Shown here in pieces: positions 46,675 through 55,551 of a DNA stretch of 64,000 nt (the stretch's first letter is position 1; each line of letters opens with the position of its first letter). The stretch covers positions 3,136,001 to 3,200,000 of the forward strand of contig NZ_CP041636.1 in assembly GCF_007197755.1 (NCBI RefSeq), in the 5' to 3' direction. The position numbers and the translations under genes are program-made. The notes below the pieces were generated by a model, which was given only the letters and a program-made list of their open reading frames with translations, did not search any database and was not told where the DNA came from. This DNA comes from Ferrovibrio terrae. Its GTDB lineage: Bacteria; Pseudomonadota; Alphaproteobacteria; Ferrovibrionales; Ferrovibrionaceae.

Positions 46675-47430
46675 ATGGACTGGCAGGATGAAGGCGTTGT
46701 CTTAAGCGTTCGCCACCACGGCGAGAGCGCCCGGATCGTGACCCTGCTGACCGAAAGCTATGGCCGCCATGCCGGGCTGCTGCGTGGGAGCGGAACCGGC
46801 AGGGGCGGTGCGCTGCAGCCCGGCCAGCTCGTCGGCGCTGAATGGCGTGCTCGCCTGTCGGAACAGCTCGGCTATTACACGCTGGAAGCCCTGAAGCACC
46901 CCGCCGCACTGATGCTGGACGATCCGGCGCGGCTGGCAGCGTTGCGCGCCGTTTGCGCCTTAGTAGATGCAGCATTGCCGGAGCGCGAACCGCATCCCAA
47001 TCTGTTCGGCGCCACCAAGGCGCTGTTTGCCCTCATGGCGGAGATGGAGGATCCCGGCGACTGGGGCGCGCTCTATGTGCGCTGGGAAACCGGCCTGCTC
47101 GCCGAGATGGGCTATGGCATCGATCTGGAAAGCTGTGCCGCCACCGGCGCCACCACCAATCTGACGCATGTCTCGCCGCGCAGTGGCCGCGCGGTCTCGG
47201 CCGAGGCCGCCGCGCCTTACGCCGATCGTATGCTGAAGCTGCCGGCCTTTCTGGTGCCGGGCAGGGCGGAGGCCGAGTCGCTGCCAAACGATTCGCTGCA
47301 GGCCGTTCTGGATGGTCTCGCGCTCACCGGGCATTTCCTGGAAAACCGCCTGTTCGCCCAGCTCCATGCTCCGGTGCCGCAGGCCCGCGCGCGCCTGATC
47401 GAGGTCGTGCGCAATCAGGGCCAAAAGTAG
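46675..47430 (+). CDS. recO: DNA repair protein RecO
   Basis: A 251-residue RecO. The N-terminal OB fold is DWQDEGVVLSVRHHGESARIV with LLTESYGRHAGLLRG, and a helical C-terminal domain follows (YVRWETGLLAEMGYGIDLESCA). RecO loads RecA on SSB-coated single-stranded DNA with RecR. The Cys-rich zinc site of some RecO proteins is not present; only the LESCA Cys remains, as in many Alphaproteobacteria. It lies 33 bp before parC. Confidence 0.92.
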   Translation: MDWQDEGVVLSVRHHGESARIVTLLTESYGRHAGLLRGSGTGRGGALQPGQLVGAEWRARLSEQLGYYTLEALKHPAALMLDDPARLAALRAVCALVDAALPEREPHPNLFGATKALFALMAEMEDPGDWGALYVRWETGLLAEMGYGIDLESCAATGATTNLTHVSPRSGRAVSAEAAAPYADRMLKLPAFLVPGRAEAESLPNDSLQAVLDGLALTGHFLENRLFAQLHAPVPQARARLIEVVRNQGQK

Positions 47431-47463
47431 AAAGGCCGGCCAAACCGGTGTAGAAAGCGCGTC

Positions 47464-49701
47464 ATGAGCAAGCATCTGCCCCCCAAAGACGTCCCCGAAG
47501 ATATCCGCAACGTGCCGCTGCCGGATGCGCTGTCCGAGCGCTATCTGGCCTATGCGCTCAGCACCATCACCTCGCGCTCGCTGCCCGATGCGCGCGACGG
47601 GCTGAAGCCGGTGCAGCGCCGCGTGCTGTTCGCCATGCGGCTGCTCAAGCTGGACCCGGCCTCGGGCTACAAGAAATGCGCCCGCGTCGTCGGCGACGTG
47701 ATCGGTAAGTATCACCCGCATGGCGACCAGTCGGTGTATGACGCGCTGGTGCGCCTGGCGCAGGATTTCGCGCAGCGCTATCCGCTGGTCGACGGCCAGG
47801 GCAATTTCGGCAATATCGACGGCGATAACGCGGCGGCGATGCGATACACCGAGGCGCGCCTGACCGAAATCTCCAATGTGCTGCTCGCCAATCTGGACGA
47901 CGACACGGTCGATTTCCGCCCCAATTACGACGGCGAGAATGACGAGCCGGTCGTGCTGCCCTCGGGTCTGCCGAACCTTTTGGCCAATGGCGCCACCGGC
48001 ATCGCGGTCGGCATGGCGACCTCGATTCCGCCGCATAATCTGCCCGAGCTGTGCGATGCGCTGCTGCACCTGATCAAGCATAAGAACGCCAGCATCGAAA
48101 AGCTGGTGGAATATGTGCAGGGTCCGGATTTCCCGACCGGCGGCATCCTGGTCGAACCCTTAAGCGCGCGGATCGAAGCCTACAAGACCGGCCGCGGCAG
48201 TTTCCGCCATCGCGCCGTCTGGCAGCAGGAAGAACTGCCGCGCGGCATGTGGCAGATCGTCGTCACCGAGGTTCCGTACCACGTACAGAAGTCGCGGCTG
48301 GTCGAGCGTATCGCTGAACTGATCACCGACAGGAAGGCGCCGCTGCTGGACGACGTGCGCGATGAATCGACCGAGGATGTGCGCCTCGTCCTGATCCCGA
48401 AGAACAAGACCGTCGATCCGGCCGTGCTGATGGAAAGCCTGTTCCGCACCACCGATCTGGAAACGCGCTTCCCGCTCAACCTCAATGTGCTGGACGGTGG
48501 CAAGCTGCCCAAGGTGATGAACCTGCGCGAGGCGCTGCAGGCCTATCTCGATCACCGCCATGACGTGCTGGAACGCAAGAGCCGGTATCGCCAGGGCAAG
48601 ATCGAACATCGCCTCGAAGTGCTCGACGGCTATCTGATCGCCTATCTCAACCTTGACGAGCTGATCGAGATCATCCGCCGCGAAGACGAACCGAAGCCGG
48701 CGATGATCAAGCGGTTCAAGCTGAGCGATGTGCAGGCCGAAGCCATTCTCAACATGCGCCTGCGCAGTTTGCGCAAGCTGGAAGAGATGGAGCTGCGCGG
48801 CGAGCATAAGGAACTGTCGAAGGAACTGGCCGGGCTGAAGCAGCTGCTGGCCAGCGACGAGCTGCGCTGGCAGGCGATTGCCGGCGAAATCCAAGAGCTG
48901 AAGAAGCAGTTCGGCCCGAAGTCGGCGCTGGGCAAGCGTCGCACGCGGATCGGCGATGCGCCGGTGATCTCGGAAGAGGCTTTCGAGGTGCTGGTCGAGC
49001 GCGAGCCGATCACAGTGATCTGCTCGGCCAAGGGCTGGATTCGCGCCATCAAGGGCCATGTCGCCGACGATGGCACTGCTTCGTTCAAAGAAGGTGATAA
49101 AGGCCGCTTCTGGCTGCATGCCGAAACCACCGACAAGCTGCTGCTGTTCGGCACCAATGGCCGTGCCTATACGATCAATTGCGACAAGCTGCCGCGCGGC
49201 CGTGGCCATGGCGAGCCGGTGCGCCTGATGATCGACCTGGGCAACGACCAGGATATCGTCACGCTGATGAAGTATCAGGGCGAGCGCAAGTTCATGGTCG
49301 CCAGCAGCGACGGTCGCGGTTTCGTCTGTCCCGAAATCGAGATGCTGGCCGCCACCCGCACCGGCAAGCAGATCCTGAACGTGCAGGCGCCAGCTGAAGC
49401 GTGCGTCATGACGCAGGTGGAGGGCGATACGGTGGCGGTGATCGGCGACAATCGCAAGCTGCTGCTGTTCCCGTTGAGCGAGCTGCCCGAAATGACCAAG
49501 GGCCGCGGCATCACCTTGCAGAAATACAAGGATGGCGGTCTGGCCGATGCCCGCACCTTCACGCTGAAGCAGGGCCTGAGCTGGATCGACTCTTCAGGCC
49601 GCACCAAGACCGAGACGGACATCAAGGACTATCGCGGCGAACGCGCCCAGGCGGGCCGCATCGTCTTCCGCGGCTTCAACAAGAACAACCGCTTCTCTTA
49701 A
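47464..49701 (+). CDS. parC: DNA topoisomerase IV subunit A
   Basis: A 745-residue type IIA topoisomerase subunit that decatenates daughter chromosomes with ParE. Markers are [37 protein letters not shown], the catalytic-Tyr region [13 protein letters not shown], and [22 protein letters not shown] helices ([10 protein letters not shown] here). The C-terminal beta-pinwheel is shorter than in GyrA and lacks a clear GyrA box, which decides for ParC. parE is not in the window. Confidence 0.93.
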   Translation: MSKHLPPKDVPEDIRNVPLPDALSERYLAYALSTITSRSLPDARDGLKPVQRRVLFAMRLLKLDPASGYKKCARVVGDVIGKYHPHGDQSVYDALVRLAQDFAQRYPLVDGQGNFGNIDGDNAAAMRYTEARLTEISNVLLANLDDDTVDFRPNYDGENDEPVVLPSGLPNLLANGATGIAVGMATSIPPHNLPELCDALLHLIKHKNASIEKLVEYVQGPDFPTGGILVEPLSARIEAYKTGRGSFRHRAVWQQEELPRGMWQIVVTEVPYHVQKSRLVERIAELITDRKAPLLDDVRDESTEDVRLVLIPKNKTVDPAVLMESLFRTTDLETRFPLNLNVLDGGKLPKVMNLREALQAYLDHRHDVLERKSRYRQGKIEHRLEVLDGYLIAYLNLDELIEIIRREDEPKPAMIKRFKLSDVQAEAILNMRLRSLRKLEEMELRGEHKELSKELAGLKQLLASDELRWQAIAGEIQELKKQFGPKSALGKRRTRIGDAPVISEEAFEVLVEREPITVICSAKGWIRAIKGHVADDGTASFKEGDKGRFWLHAETTDKLLLFGTNGRAYTINCDKLPRGRGHGEPVRLMIDLGNDQDIVTLMKYQGERKFMVASSDGRGFVCPEIEMLAATRTGKQILNVQAPAEACVMTQVEGDTVAVIGDNRKLLLFPLSELPEMTKGRGITLQKYKDGGLADARTFTLKQGLSWIDSSGRTKTETDIKDYRGERAQAGRIVFRGFNKNNRFS

Positions 49702-49758
49702 AAACGATGATCGAGGAAGGCCGGGGAGACCCGGCCTTCATTCTGTCTGGAGGACACC

Positions 49759-51237
49759 ATGGCCACGCCCGAAATCAAAAAATACTGGCAGAATTTCGTC
49801 GACGGCGAATGGTGCGATGGTGCGACGAACGAGCGCATCGTCGTCGAGAATCCGGCGACCGGCGAGATGCTGGCCGAAGTGGCGCGCGCCATGCCGGCCG
49901 ATGTTGATCGCGCCGTGGCGGCGGCCCGCAGGCGTTTCAATGCCCGCACGCTGATCGACATGCGGCCGATGGCGCGCGGCGCGCTGCTGCTGGAGATCGC
50001 CGCGCAGATGCGTGCGATGGCCGAAGAGATCGCGCTGGCCGAATGCCTGGATAACGGCAAGACGCTGGCGGCCGGAAAGAACGAGGCGATGGCCGCCTCG
50101 CGCTACTTCTCCTACTACGGCGGCGCCACCGACAAGATCGAAGGCCGCATGATCCCGCTCGGCGCGGGCTATGTCGATTACACCGTTCCGGCGCCCTATG
50201 GCGTATCCGTTCAGATCGTGCCGTGGAATTTCCCGCTGCAGATCGCCGCGCGCTCCGTCGCCTGCGCCTTGGCAACCGGAAATACCGTGGTGCTGAAATC
50301 GCCGGAGCTGTCGCCGCTGTCCTGCTATTTCATCGCCGAAGCCTGCAAGCGCGCCGGCGTGCCCGATGGCGCGGTGAATGTGCTGTGCGGGTATGGCCAC
50401 GATACCGGCGCGGCGATGGTGTCGCACAAGGATGTCGACCATATCGTCTTCACCGGCTCGCTGAAGACCGGCCAGTTCATCCTGCGCGCCGCGGCCGAGC
50501 GCATCATCCCTTGCGTCATGGAACTCGGCGGCAAGTCGGCCGGGATTGTCTTTCCCGACGCTGATCTCGACCAGGTGGCGGCGAGCACGGCGATCGGCAT
50601 TTTCACCAATGCAGGCCAGGTCTGCTCAGCGGCGTCGCGCCTCGTGGTGCACCGTTCGCGCCATGACGAGGTAGTGGCGAAGATTGCCGCCAAAGCCAGG
50701 GCGCTCAGCATTGGCCCCGGCATCGACGGCAAGGATCTCGGCCCGCTGATTTCCGGTGCGCAGCGCGACAAGGTGGAAGCCATGTGCCTGGCCGCGCAGC
50801 AGGAAGGCGCCGAGGCAGTCACCGGTGGCCGTCGCGTCGATGGCCTGCCGGGATACTTCATGCAGCCGACGGTCTTTACGGGTGTAAAACCCGACATGAC
50901 CATGGCGCGCGAAGAAGTCTTCGGCCCGGTGCTGACCGTGCAGGTCTATGATGATCCGGACGAAGCCATCGCGCTGGCCAACGGCACTGACTACGGCCTC
51001 TGCGCCGGCGTTTACACGAAAGACCTGCGGCAGGCGCATTGGGCGGCTGACCGGCTGGTGGCGGGACAGGTCTTTGTGAATGAATGGTTCGCCGGCGGCA
51101 TCGAGACGCCGTTCGGCGGCACCAAGCGCTCGGGTTACGGCCGCGAGAAGGGCCAGGAAGCGCTGCTCAGCTATGTGCAGACGAAGAATGTTGGCATCCG
51201 CATCGATGGCAGCGGCGGCGGTCGTCCCGGCGGCTGA
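49759..51237 (+). CDS. Aldehyde dehydrogenase family protein
   Basis: A 492-residue NAD(P)-dependent aldehyde dehydrogenase. The cofactor site is IVPWNFPLQIAARSVACAL with VFTGSLKTGQ, the general base Glu is in MELGGKSAGIVF, the catalytic Cys in NAGQVCSAASRL, and EEVFGPVLTVQVYDD follows. It oxidises an aldehyde to its acid; betaine-aldehyde, vanillin or gamma-aminobutyraldehyde types are all possible. It begins 57 bp after parC and is likely transcribed separately. Confidence 0.92.
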   Translation: MATPEIKKYWQNFVDGEWCDGATNERIVVENPATGEMLAEVARAMPADVDRAVAAARRRFNARTLIDMRPMARGALLLEIAAQMRAMAEEIALAECLDNGKTLAAGKNEAMAASRYFSYYGGATDKIEGRMIPLGAGYVDYTVPAPYGVSVQIVPWNFPLQIAARSVACALATGNTVVLKSPELSPLSCYFIAEACKRAGVPDGAVNVLCGYGHDTGAAMVSHKDVDHIVFTGSLKTGQFILRAAAERIIPCVMELGGKSAGIVFPDADLDQVAASTAIGIFTNAGQVCSAASRLVVHRSRHDEVVAKIAAKARALSIGPGIDGKDLGPLISGAQRDKVEAMCLAAQQEGAEAVTGGRRVDGLPGYFMQPTVFTGVKPDMTMAREEVFGPVLTVQVYDDPDEAIALANGTDYGLCAGVYTKDLRQAHWAADRLVAGQVFVNEWFAGGIETPFGGTKRSGYGREKGQEALLSYVQTKNVGIRIDGSGGGRPGG

Positions 51238-51244
51238 TTGGGAC

Positions 51245-52447
51245 CTAGCGCGCGCGGCTGAAAATGCTGGTCATCGTGCGGTCGCCCTTATGCGAGGTCC
51301 AGTCGACCTGAAGCCGGTCACTGTCCAGCAGTGACAGTCTGATCCCGGCATTGTTTTCATGCGTGCGCGTACGCACCAGCCGGTCGCCCTCGCGGGTCAG
51401 CAGCCAGGCGTTGTCATCCGGCTTGTCGCCATTCACGCCCAGCCCGGTGCGGTAGACGCCCTTATAGGTTCCGTTGTCGCCTGGTTCTATGACGGCAGCC
51501 GCGAAGCGGCCATTGGTCCAGGTGCCCTGCCACAGCCCGCTATAGCCATCCTGGGCTGGAAGTTTCGGCAGCTTGATGCGGAACGTCGCCGCCGTGTGTC
51601 TGTCGGTCTCGCTGCAACTCGGCTTCTTCCCGGTTTCGAAGAAATACTGCAGGCACGGTCCGAAGCGCCGCGCGAATTCCCAGCTCTGGCCGCCACCATG
51701 ACCCTGCATGTCGTGATAGCTCGGCTGGTTGATGATGAAATTCGCCACGCCGAGTTCGGTCAGGCGCTTTTCGGCATAAGGCCCGCGTACATTGGGCTGC
51801 TGGGTTTCAAACCAGTCGTCGCCGGTGAAGAAACCTGCGGCCACATGGATGCCGCTGTCTTTGTATTTTTCCCAGAGCTCGCGGATGTAAGTGTCGTTCT
51901 GGCGCCATTCACGGCTCTTGCCGGCGTCGCCGAACGCAGCGGGCGAAAGCGGCAGGATGCCATGGATATTCGGCTTCAGGCTGCCGGTGTGGATCACGGC
52001 GAAGGCGCCGCGCGACTGGCCCATCAGGATGATGCGGGGATAGGCGCGCACCTCTGGCTTCTCCAGCACATGCAGGATCAGCGGCGTGGTGAGGTCATGT
52101 GTCGCGCCGGCGACGGGTTTGCCTTTGCCGACGCCAATGATGGGATGCCGCTGCAGGTGATAGCTGTCCCATCCTGCTTCGGCGAAATACTGCATCACCG
52201 GCGGCACCTTCTCCGGTGCCAGCTTGTCGGGACTGTAGCCGTGATTCCAGATCACCAGGCCCTTGGCTTTTGCCGGACCATAGGGGTGTTTGCTGAGATC
52301 TGACCGGCCAGGGAAGACGGCCGGGTTGAACCAGTAGTCGCGATCCTCGGAAAAGTTCTGCGCCTTGGCAGGGTGGGCGCAGATGACCAGCAGCAGGGCG
52401 AGCGCGAAACATCCCGCCCATACTGGCTGCAGTCTTGCTGTCGTCAT
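51245..52447 (-). CDS. Secreted alpha/beta hydrolase with C-terminal extra domain
   Basis: A 400-residue exported protein; the signal peptide is residues 1-29 (ALALLLVICAHPAKA-Q). The alpha/beta hydrolase part spans ~55-290, with VIWNHGYSPD (oxyanion turn), the nucleophile elbow G-Q-S-R-G in ILMGQSRGAFAV and a His in NQPSYHDMQGHGGG. The last ~110 residues (GYSGLWQGTWTNGRF... RLSLLDSDRLQVDWTS) form an additional beta-rich domain, as in sugar- or ester-binding modules. It acts in the periplasm. Substrate is unknown. Convergent with the aldehyde dehydrogenase, 7 bp apart. Confidence 0.78.
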   Translation of the reverse strand: MTTARLQPVWAGCFALALLLVICAHPAKAQNFSEDRDYWFNPAVFPGRSDLSKHPYGPAKAKGLVIWNHGYSPDKLAPEKVPPVMQYFAEAGWDSYHLQRHPIIGVGKGKPVAGATHDLTTPLILHVLEKPEVRAYPRIILMGQSRGAFAVIHTGSLKPNIHGILPLSPAAFGDAGKSREWRQNDTYIRELWEKYKDSGIHVAAGFFTGDDWFETQQPNVRGPYAEKRLTELGVANFIINQPSYHDMQGHGGGQSWEFARRFGPCLQYFFETGKKPSCSETDRHTAATFRIKLPKLPAQDGYSGLWQGTWTNGRFAAAVIEPGDNGTYKGVYRTGLGVNGDKPDDNAWLLTREGDRLVRTRTHENNAGIRLSLLDSDRLQVDWTSHKGDRTMTSIFSRAR

Positions 52448-52549
52448 CGATGCGCCCCCCGACGCCTGCTGCCGGGATTATGGCGTCAGGTGATCATCGG
52501 CGGTCAAGCAAATTGCATGATAGTCCGGGCCTGCATACCGGGGTTCTCG

Positions 52550-53791
52550 TCAGCCCGCGGCTTTCAGCTTGTCGCGGTCATAGCCGGCCACCCGCTTGTA
52601 GCTGTCGGTGATCGCGGTCAGTTCGGCCGGGCTGATCACGTCCTCGATGCGCGTGAAGGGTTTATCGCCGGTACGTTCGTAGACCTCGCGCAGAATGGCA
52701 TCCGGCGGATTGGTGCGGTTGGTCAGCACCACCTGCGTGGTCGCCGGCAGGCGTTTTGCTTCATAGGCTGCCAGGGCCTCGCGCGGATCGGCATTTTCGG
52801 CCAGCAGGTCGGCCAGCAGGCGGCAGTCGAGAATCGCCTGGCCGGCACCGTTGGACCCGCGCGGCACCATCGGATGCGCCGCATCGCCCAGCAGCGTGAC
52901 GCGACCCTCGGTCCAGTGATCGAGCGGCTCCTGATCGACCATGGGAAATTCCAGCACCGTGTCAGCCTTACGGATCATGTCTGGCACATCGAGCCAGTCG
53001 AAATGCCAGTCGGCGAAAGCAGGCAGGAAATCGTCCAGGCTGCCCGGCCGGCTCCAGTCGCGCTTGCGGTAGGTCTGTGTCTCGATCTCGGCCACCCAGT
53101 TCATCAGCTGGTTGCCTTCGGCGTCGACATTCTCGCGGATCGGATAAATCACCATCTTGCCGTGGCTGAGCCAGCCGGCGCGCACCATGCAGGCACCCGA
53201 CAGGATCGACTTCATGCGAGTGACGCCGCGCCACATGTTGACGCCGGAATAGCGCGGCTCGCCTTCGGAGCGGTGCATTTGCTTGCGGATCGCCGAATGA
53301 ATCCCGTCGCAGGCGATGATCACGTCGGCCTGCTGGTCGGGCAGGGCCTCGCCGGTCTCGGAATTGCGGAACTGCGCGATGGCCTTGCCGGCATCCTGGC
53401 TGAAGCCGGTGCACTGCCAGCCGGCATGGATGCGATCCTTGCCGATCCGCTGTTCGACCGCAGCCAGCAGGATCATCTGGAGATCGCCACGATGGATCGA
53501 GAACTGCGGCCAGTCATAACCGGCTGCACGACCCAATGGCTCGCGATGAATCAGCTGGCCGAAGCGGTTGAAGAATGCGGCGTCTTTTGTGGTGACCGCC
53601 GCTTTTGCCAGTTCGGCTTCCAACCCGAGGCGGCCGAGTTCCTTTGTGCTGTGCGGCAGCAGGTTGATGCCGACGCCGATAGCCCTGATCTGCGGGGCCA
53701 TCTCGAAGATGCGGCAGGCGATGCCGCGTTCATGCAGGGCTAGGGCGAGCGTGAGCCCGCCGATGCCGCCACCGACAATCAGAACTTCCAT
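52550..53791 (-). CDS. FAD-dependent monooxygenase (class A flavoprotein hydroxylase)
   Basis: A 413-residue protein. The FAD motif is VLIVGGGIGGLTLALALHE (GxGxxG), the DG region is VIIACDGIHSAIRKQ, and the second FAD motif is LLGDAAHPMVPRGSNGAGQA. This is a single-component hydroxylase of the salicylate hydroxylase/PhzS type, inserting oxygen into an aromatic or enol substrate with NAD(P)H. Its gene starts 10 bp after the Bug receptor gene, so the two form an operon divergent from marR. The substrate is presumably what the receptor binds. Confidence 0.88.
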   Translation of the reverse strand: MEVLIVGGGIGGLTLALALHERGIACRIFEMAPQIRAIGVGINLLPHSTKELGRLGLEAELAKAAVTTKDAAFFNRFGQLIHREPLGRAAGYDWPQFSIHRGDLQMILLAAVEQRIGKDRIHAGWQCTGFSQDAGKAIAQFRNSETGEALPDQQADVIIACDGIHSAIRKQMHRSEGEPRYSGVNMWRGVTRMKSILSGACMVRAGWLSHGKMVIYPIRENVDAEGNQLMNWVAEIETQTYRKRDWSRPGSLDDFLPAFADWHFDWLDVPDMIRKADTVLEFPMVDQEPLDHWTEGRVTLLGDAAHPMVPRGSNGAGQAILDCRLLADLLAENADPREALAAYEAKRLPATTQVVLTNRTNPPDAILREVYERTGDKPFTRIEDVISPAELTAITDSYKRVAGYDRDKLKAAG

Positions 53792-53801
53792 ACGGACACT
53801 C

Positions 53802-54782
53802 TTACTCGGGTTGAATCTTCGCTTCGTCGATCACCTTGGTCCAGCGCGCCAGGTCCTTCGCGGTCAGCTGCGCCAGCACATCCGGCGCGCCGGTCTTCAC
53901 CACCATCCCCTGCTTCTGGATCAGTTCACGCACGCCTGGATCGGCGAGGATCTGGTTCACCTCGGCATTCAGGTGCTTCACCATGTCTGGCGGAGTCTTG
54001 GCCGGCGCATACATGCCGTACCACAGGTCAACCTCGAAGCCGCTGACGCCCTGTTCGGCCAGCGTCGGAATCTGCGGCGCCATGGCCGAGCGTTCGGCGC
54101 CGGTCAGGCCCAGCACGCGGATACGGTTATCGGCCAGGAACGGCAGCGCCGTATGGACTGGCATGATCATCGCCCCCACAGTGCCGCCCAGCAGATCCTG
54201 CACCGCACCACCCGAGCCCTTGTAGGGAATGTGGTTGATGTTGATGCCGGCGGCGAGCTTGAAGGATTCCATCGCCAGATGCTGCGGCGTGCCGTTGCCG
54301 GGCGAGGCATAGTCAATCTTGCCCGGCTGCGTTTTGGCCAGCGCGATGAATTCTTTCAGATTGGCGGCTTTTACCGAAGGATGAGTGACCAGCACGAGCT
54401 GGCCCAGGGCCATCATGCCAACGGGTGCAAAGTCCTTCACCACGTCGTAGGGCACGTTCTTGTAGAGAGGCGGCGTCATTACGAAGGTATTGGCCGTCAC
54501 CATCAGGGTGTAGCCGTCTGGCGCGGAGGTGGCGACCACCTGGCTGCCGATGTTGCCCGACGCGCCGACACGGTTCTCGACCACCACCGGCTGGCCCGAA
54601 CGCTGTTGCAGTTGTTGGCTCACGATGCGGGCCAGACTGTCCATGCCGGTGCCGGGCGAAAATGGCACAACGATCTTGACCGGCCGCTGGATCAGGGATT
54701 GCGCACTCGCTGGCAGCGACGACAGCGTGAATGAAGCAGCAGTGGCGGCGATCAGGTTGCGGCGGGACAGTGTGAACGTCAT
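53802..54782 (-). CDS. Tripartite tricarboxylate transporter receptor (Bug family)
   Basis: A 326-residue receptor with a signal peptide, possibly Tat (MTFTLSRRNLIAATAASFTL; SRRNLI), cut near residue 27. Bug blocks are KIVVPFSPGTGMDSLARIV, VVENRVGASGNIGSQVV, and IPYKGSGGAVQDLLGG. GGAGG is ~8 bases before the ATG. Like the receptor at 27028 it has no permease genes beside it. It is the first gene of the receptor-monooxygenase operon. Confidence 0.9.
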   Translation of the reverse strand: MTFTLSRRNLIAATAASFTLSSLPASAQSLIQRPVKIVVPFSPGTGMDSLARIVSQQLQQRSGQPVVVENRVGASGNIGSQVVATSAPDGYTLMVTANTFVMTPPLYKNVPYDVVKDFAPVGMMALGQLVLVTHPSVKAANLKEFIALAKTQPGKIDYASPGNGTPQHLAMESFKLAAGININHIPYKGSGGAVQDLLGGTVGAMIMPVHTALPFLADNRIRVLGLTGAERSAMAPQIPTLAEQGVSGFEVDLWYGMYAPAKTPPDMVKHLNAEVNQILADPGVRELIQKQGMVVKTGAPDVLAQLTAKDLARWTKVIDEAKIQPE

Positions 54783-54856
54783 CTGGTTTTCCTCCGTGGG
54801 CGCGCCGCTTCATGATGGCGGGTCGCTGTAATCGGCATACGTCTGACGAATATTCC

Positions 54857-54874
54857 TGACAGACGGTCCTGTCA
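54857..54874. promoter_or_regulatory. Candidate MarR operator
   Basis: TGACAGACGGTCCTGTCA has perfect 6-base arms around six bases and lies in the 146-bp divergent gap between the Bug receptor gene and marR. The size and position fit a MarR-family site controlling both genes. Confidence 0.55.
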
Positions 54875-54928
54875 ATTCACGAAATAAGACGCTTGCACTG
54901 CGTCGACGGGCAGGGCAGGGAGAAGGGT

Positions 54929-55513
54929 ATGGCGAAATCCCGGCGTCCCAAGTCAACCGCAGCGCACCCGTTGCCTGAGATCTACGAGCGTCCCGGATTC
55001 CAGATCCGGCGGGCTCACCAGAACTCGGTTTCGGTTTTTGTCGAATGCCTGAAGCCGTTTGACCTGACCCCGACCCAGTTCGGTGCGCTCACCATGGTTC
55101 GTCGCTGGGGGCCGGTCAGCCAGATCGACCTCGCGCGGAGTCTGGGCTTCGACCGTTCCACCACGGCCCTGGTTGTGCGCTTGCTGGGGGAGCGGCGGCT
55201 GATCGCGCGCAGTCCCAACCTGGAGGATCGGCGCAAATTCGCCCTGACGCTGACGCCGGCGGGGCGACGCCTGCTGGATGCCAGCCAGAAGGCTGCCGAG
55301 GAGGCGCGCCTTGCTCTGCTGGAGCCGTTCACGAAGGCTGAGGCGGCGGAGTTCCTGCGCCTGCTGCGCCGGTTTAATGAGGCGTTTGACGGCGTTTCCC
55401 GGGCCCCCCGGATGGTGCGCAACCCCGGTGGTACGGAGGATGGCGGGAAAGCGCCTAGTTTTACGGCGGAGTCGCGCAAAAGACGGCTTGCAACCACCCC
55501 TCGCTCCAACTAG
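54929..55513 (+). CDS. MarR-family transcriptional regulator
   Basis: A 194-residue regulator. The winged helix-turn-helix lies at ~40-115 (LTPTQFGALTMVRRWGPVSQ, then IDLARSLGFDRSTTALVVRL and the wing RSPNLEDRRKFALTLTPAG). The C-terminal ~35 residues are a low-complexity basic tail (SRKRRLATTPRSN). The ATG at 54929 has GGGAGAAGGG upstream and is preferred over an earlier in-frame ATG. It probably represses the divergent receptor-monooxygenase operon, with an aromatic acid as likely effector. Confidence 0.88.
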   Translation: MAKSRRPKSTAAHPLPEIYERPGFQIRRAHQNSVSVFVECLKPFDLTPTQFGALTMVRRWGPVSQIDLARSLGFDRSTTALVVRLLGERRLIARSPNLEDRRKFALTLTPAGRRLLDASQKAAEEARLALLEPFTKAEAAEFLRLLRRFNEAFDGVSRAPRMVRNPGGTEDGGKAPSFTAESRKRRLATTPRSN

Positions 55514-55522
55514 ATGTAATTT

Positions 55523-55543
55523 CATACTAAATAGCATACTAAA
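55523..55543. repeat. Direct repeat CATACTAAA x2 in an AT-rich gap
   Basis: Two exact copies of CATACTAAA start 12 bp apart (55523 and 55535), just before the GIY-YIG gene. The 38-bp gap is strikingly AT-rich for this GC-rich window. It may hold the -10 region of the GIY-YIG promoter or a regulator site. Confidence 0.5.
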
Positions 55544-55551
55544 AGTAGAGA

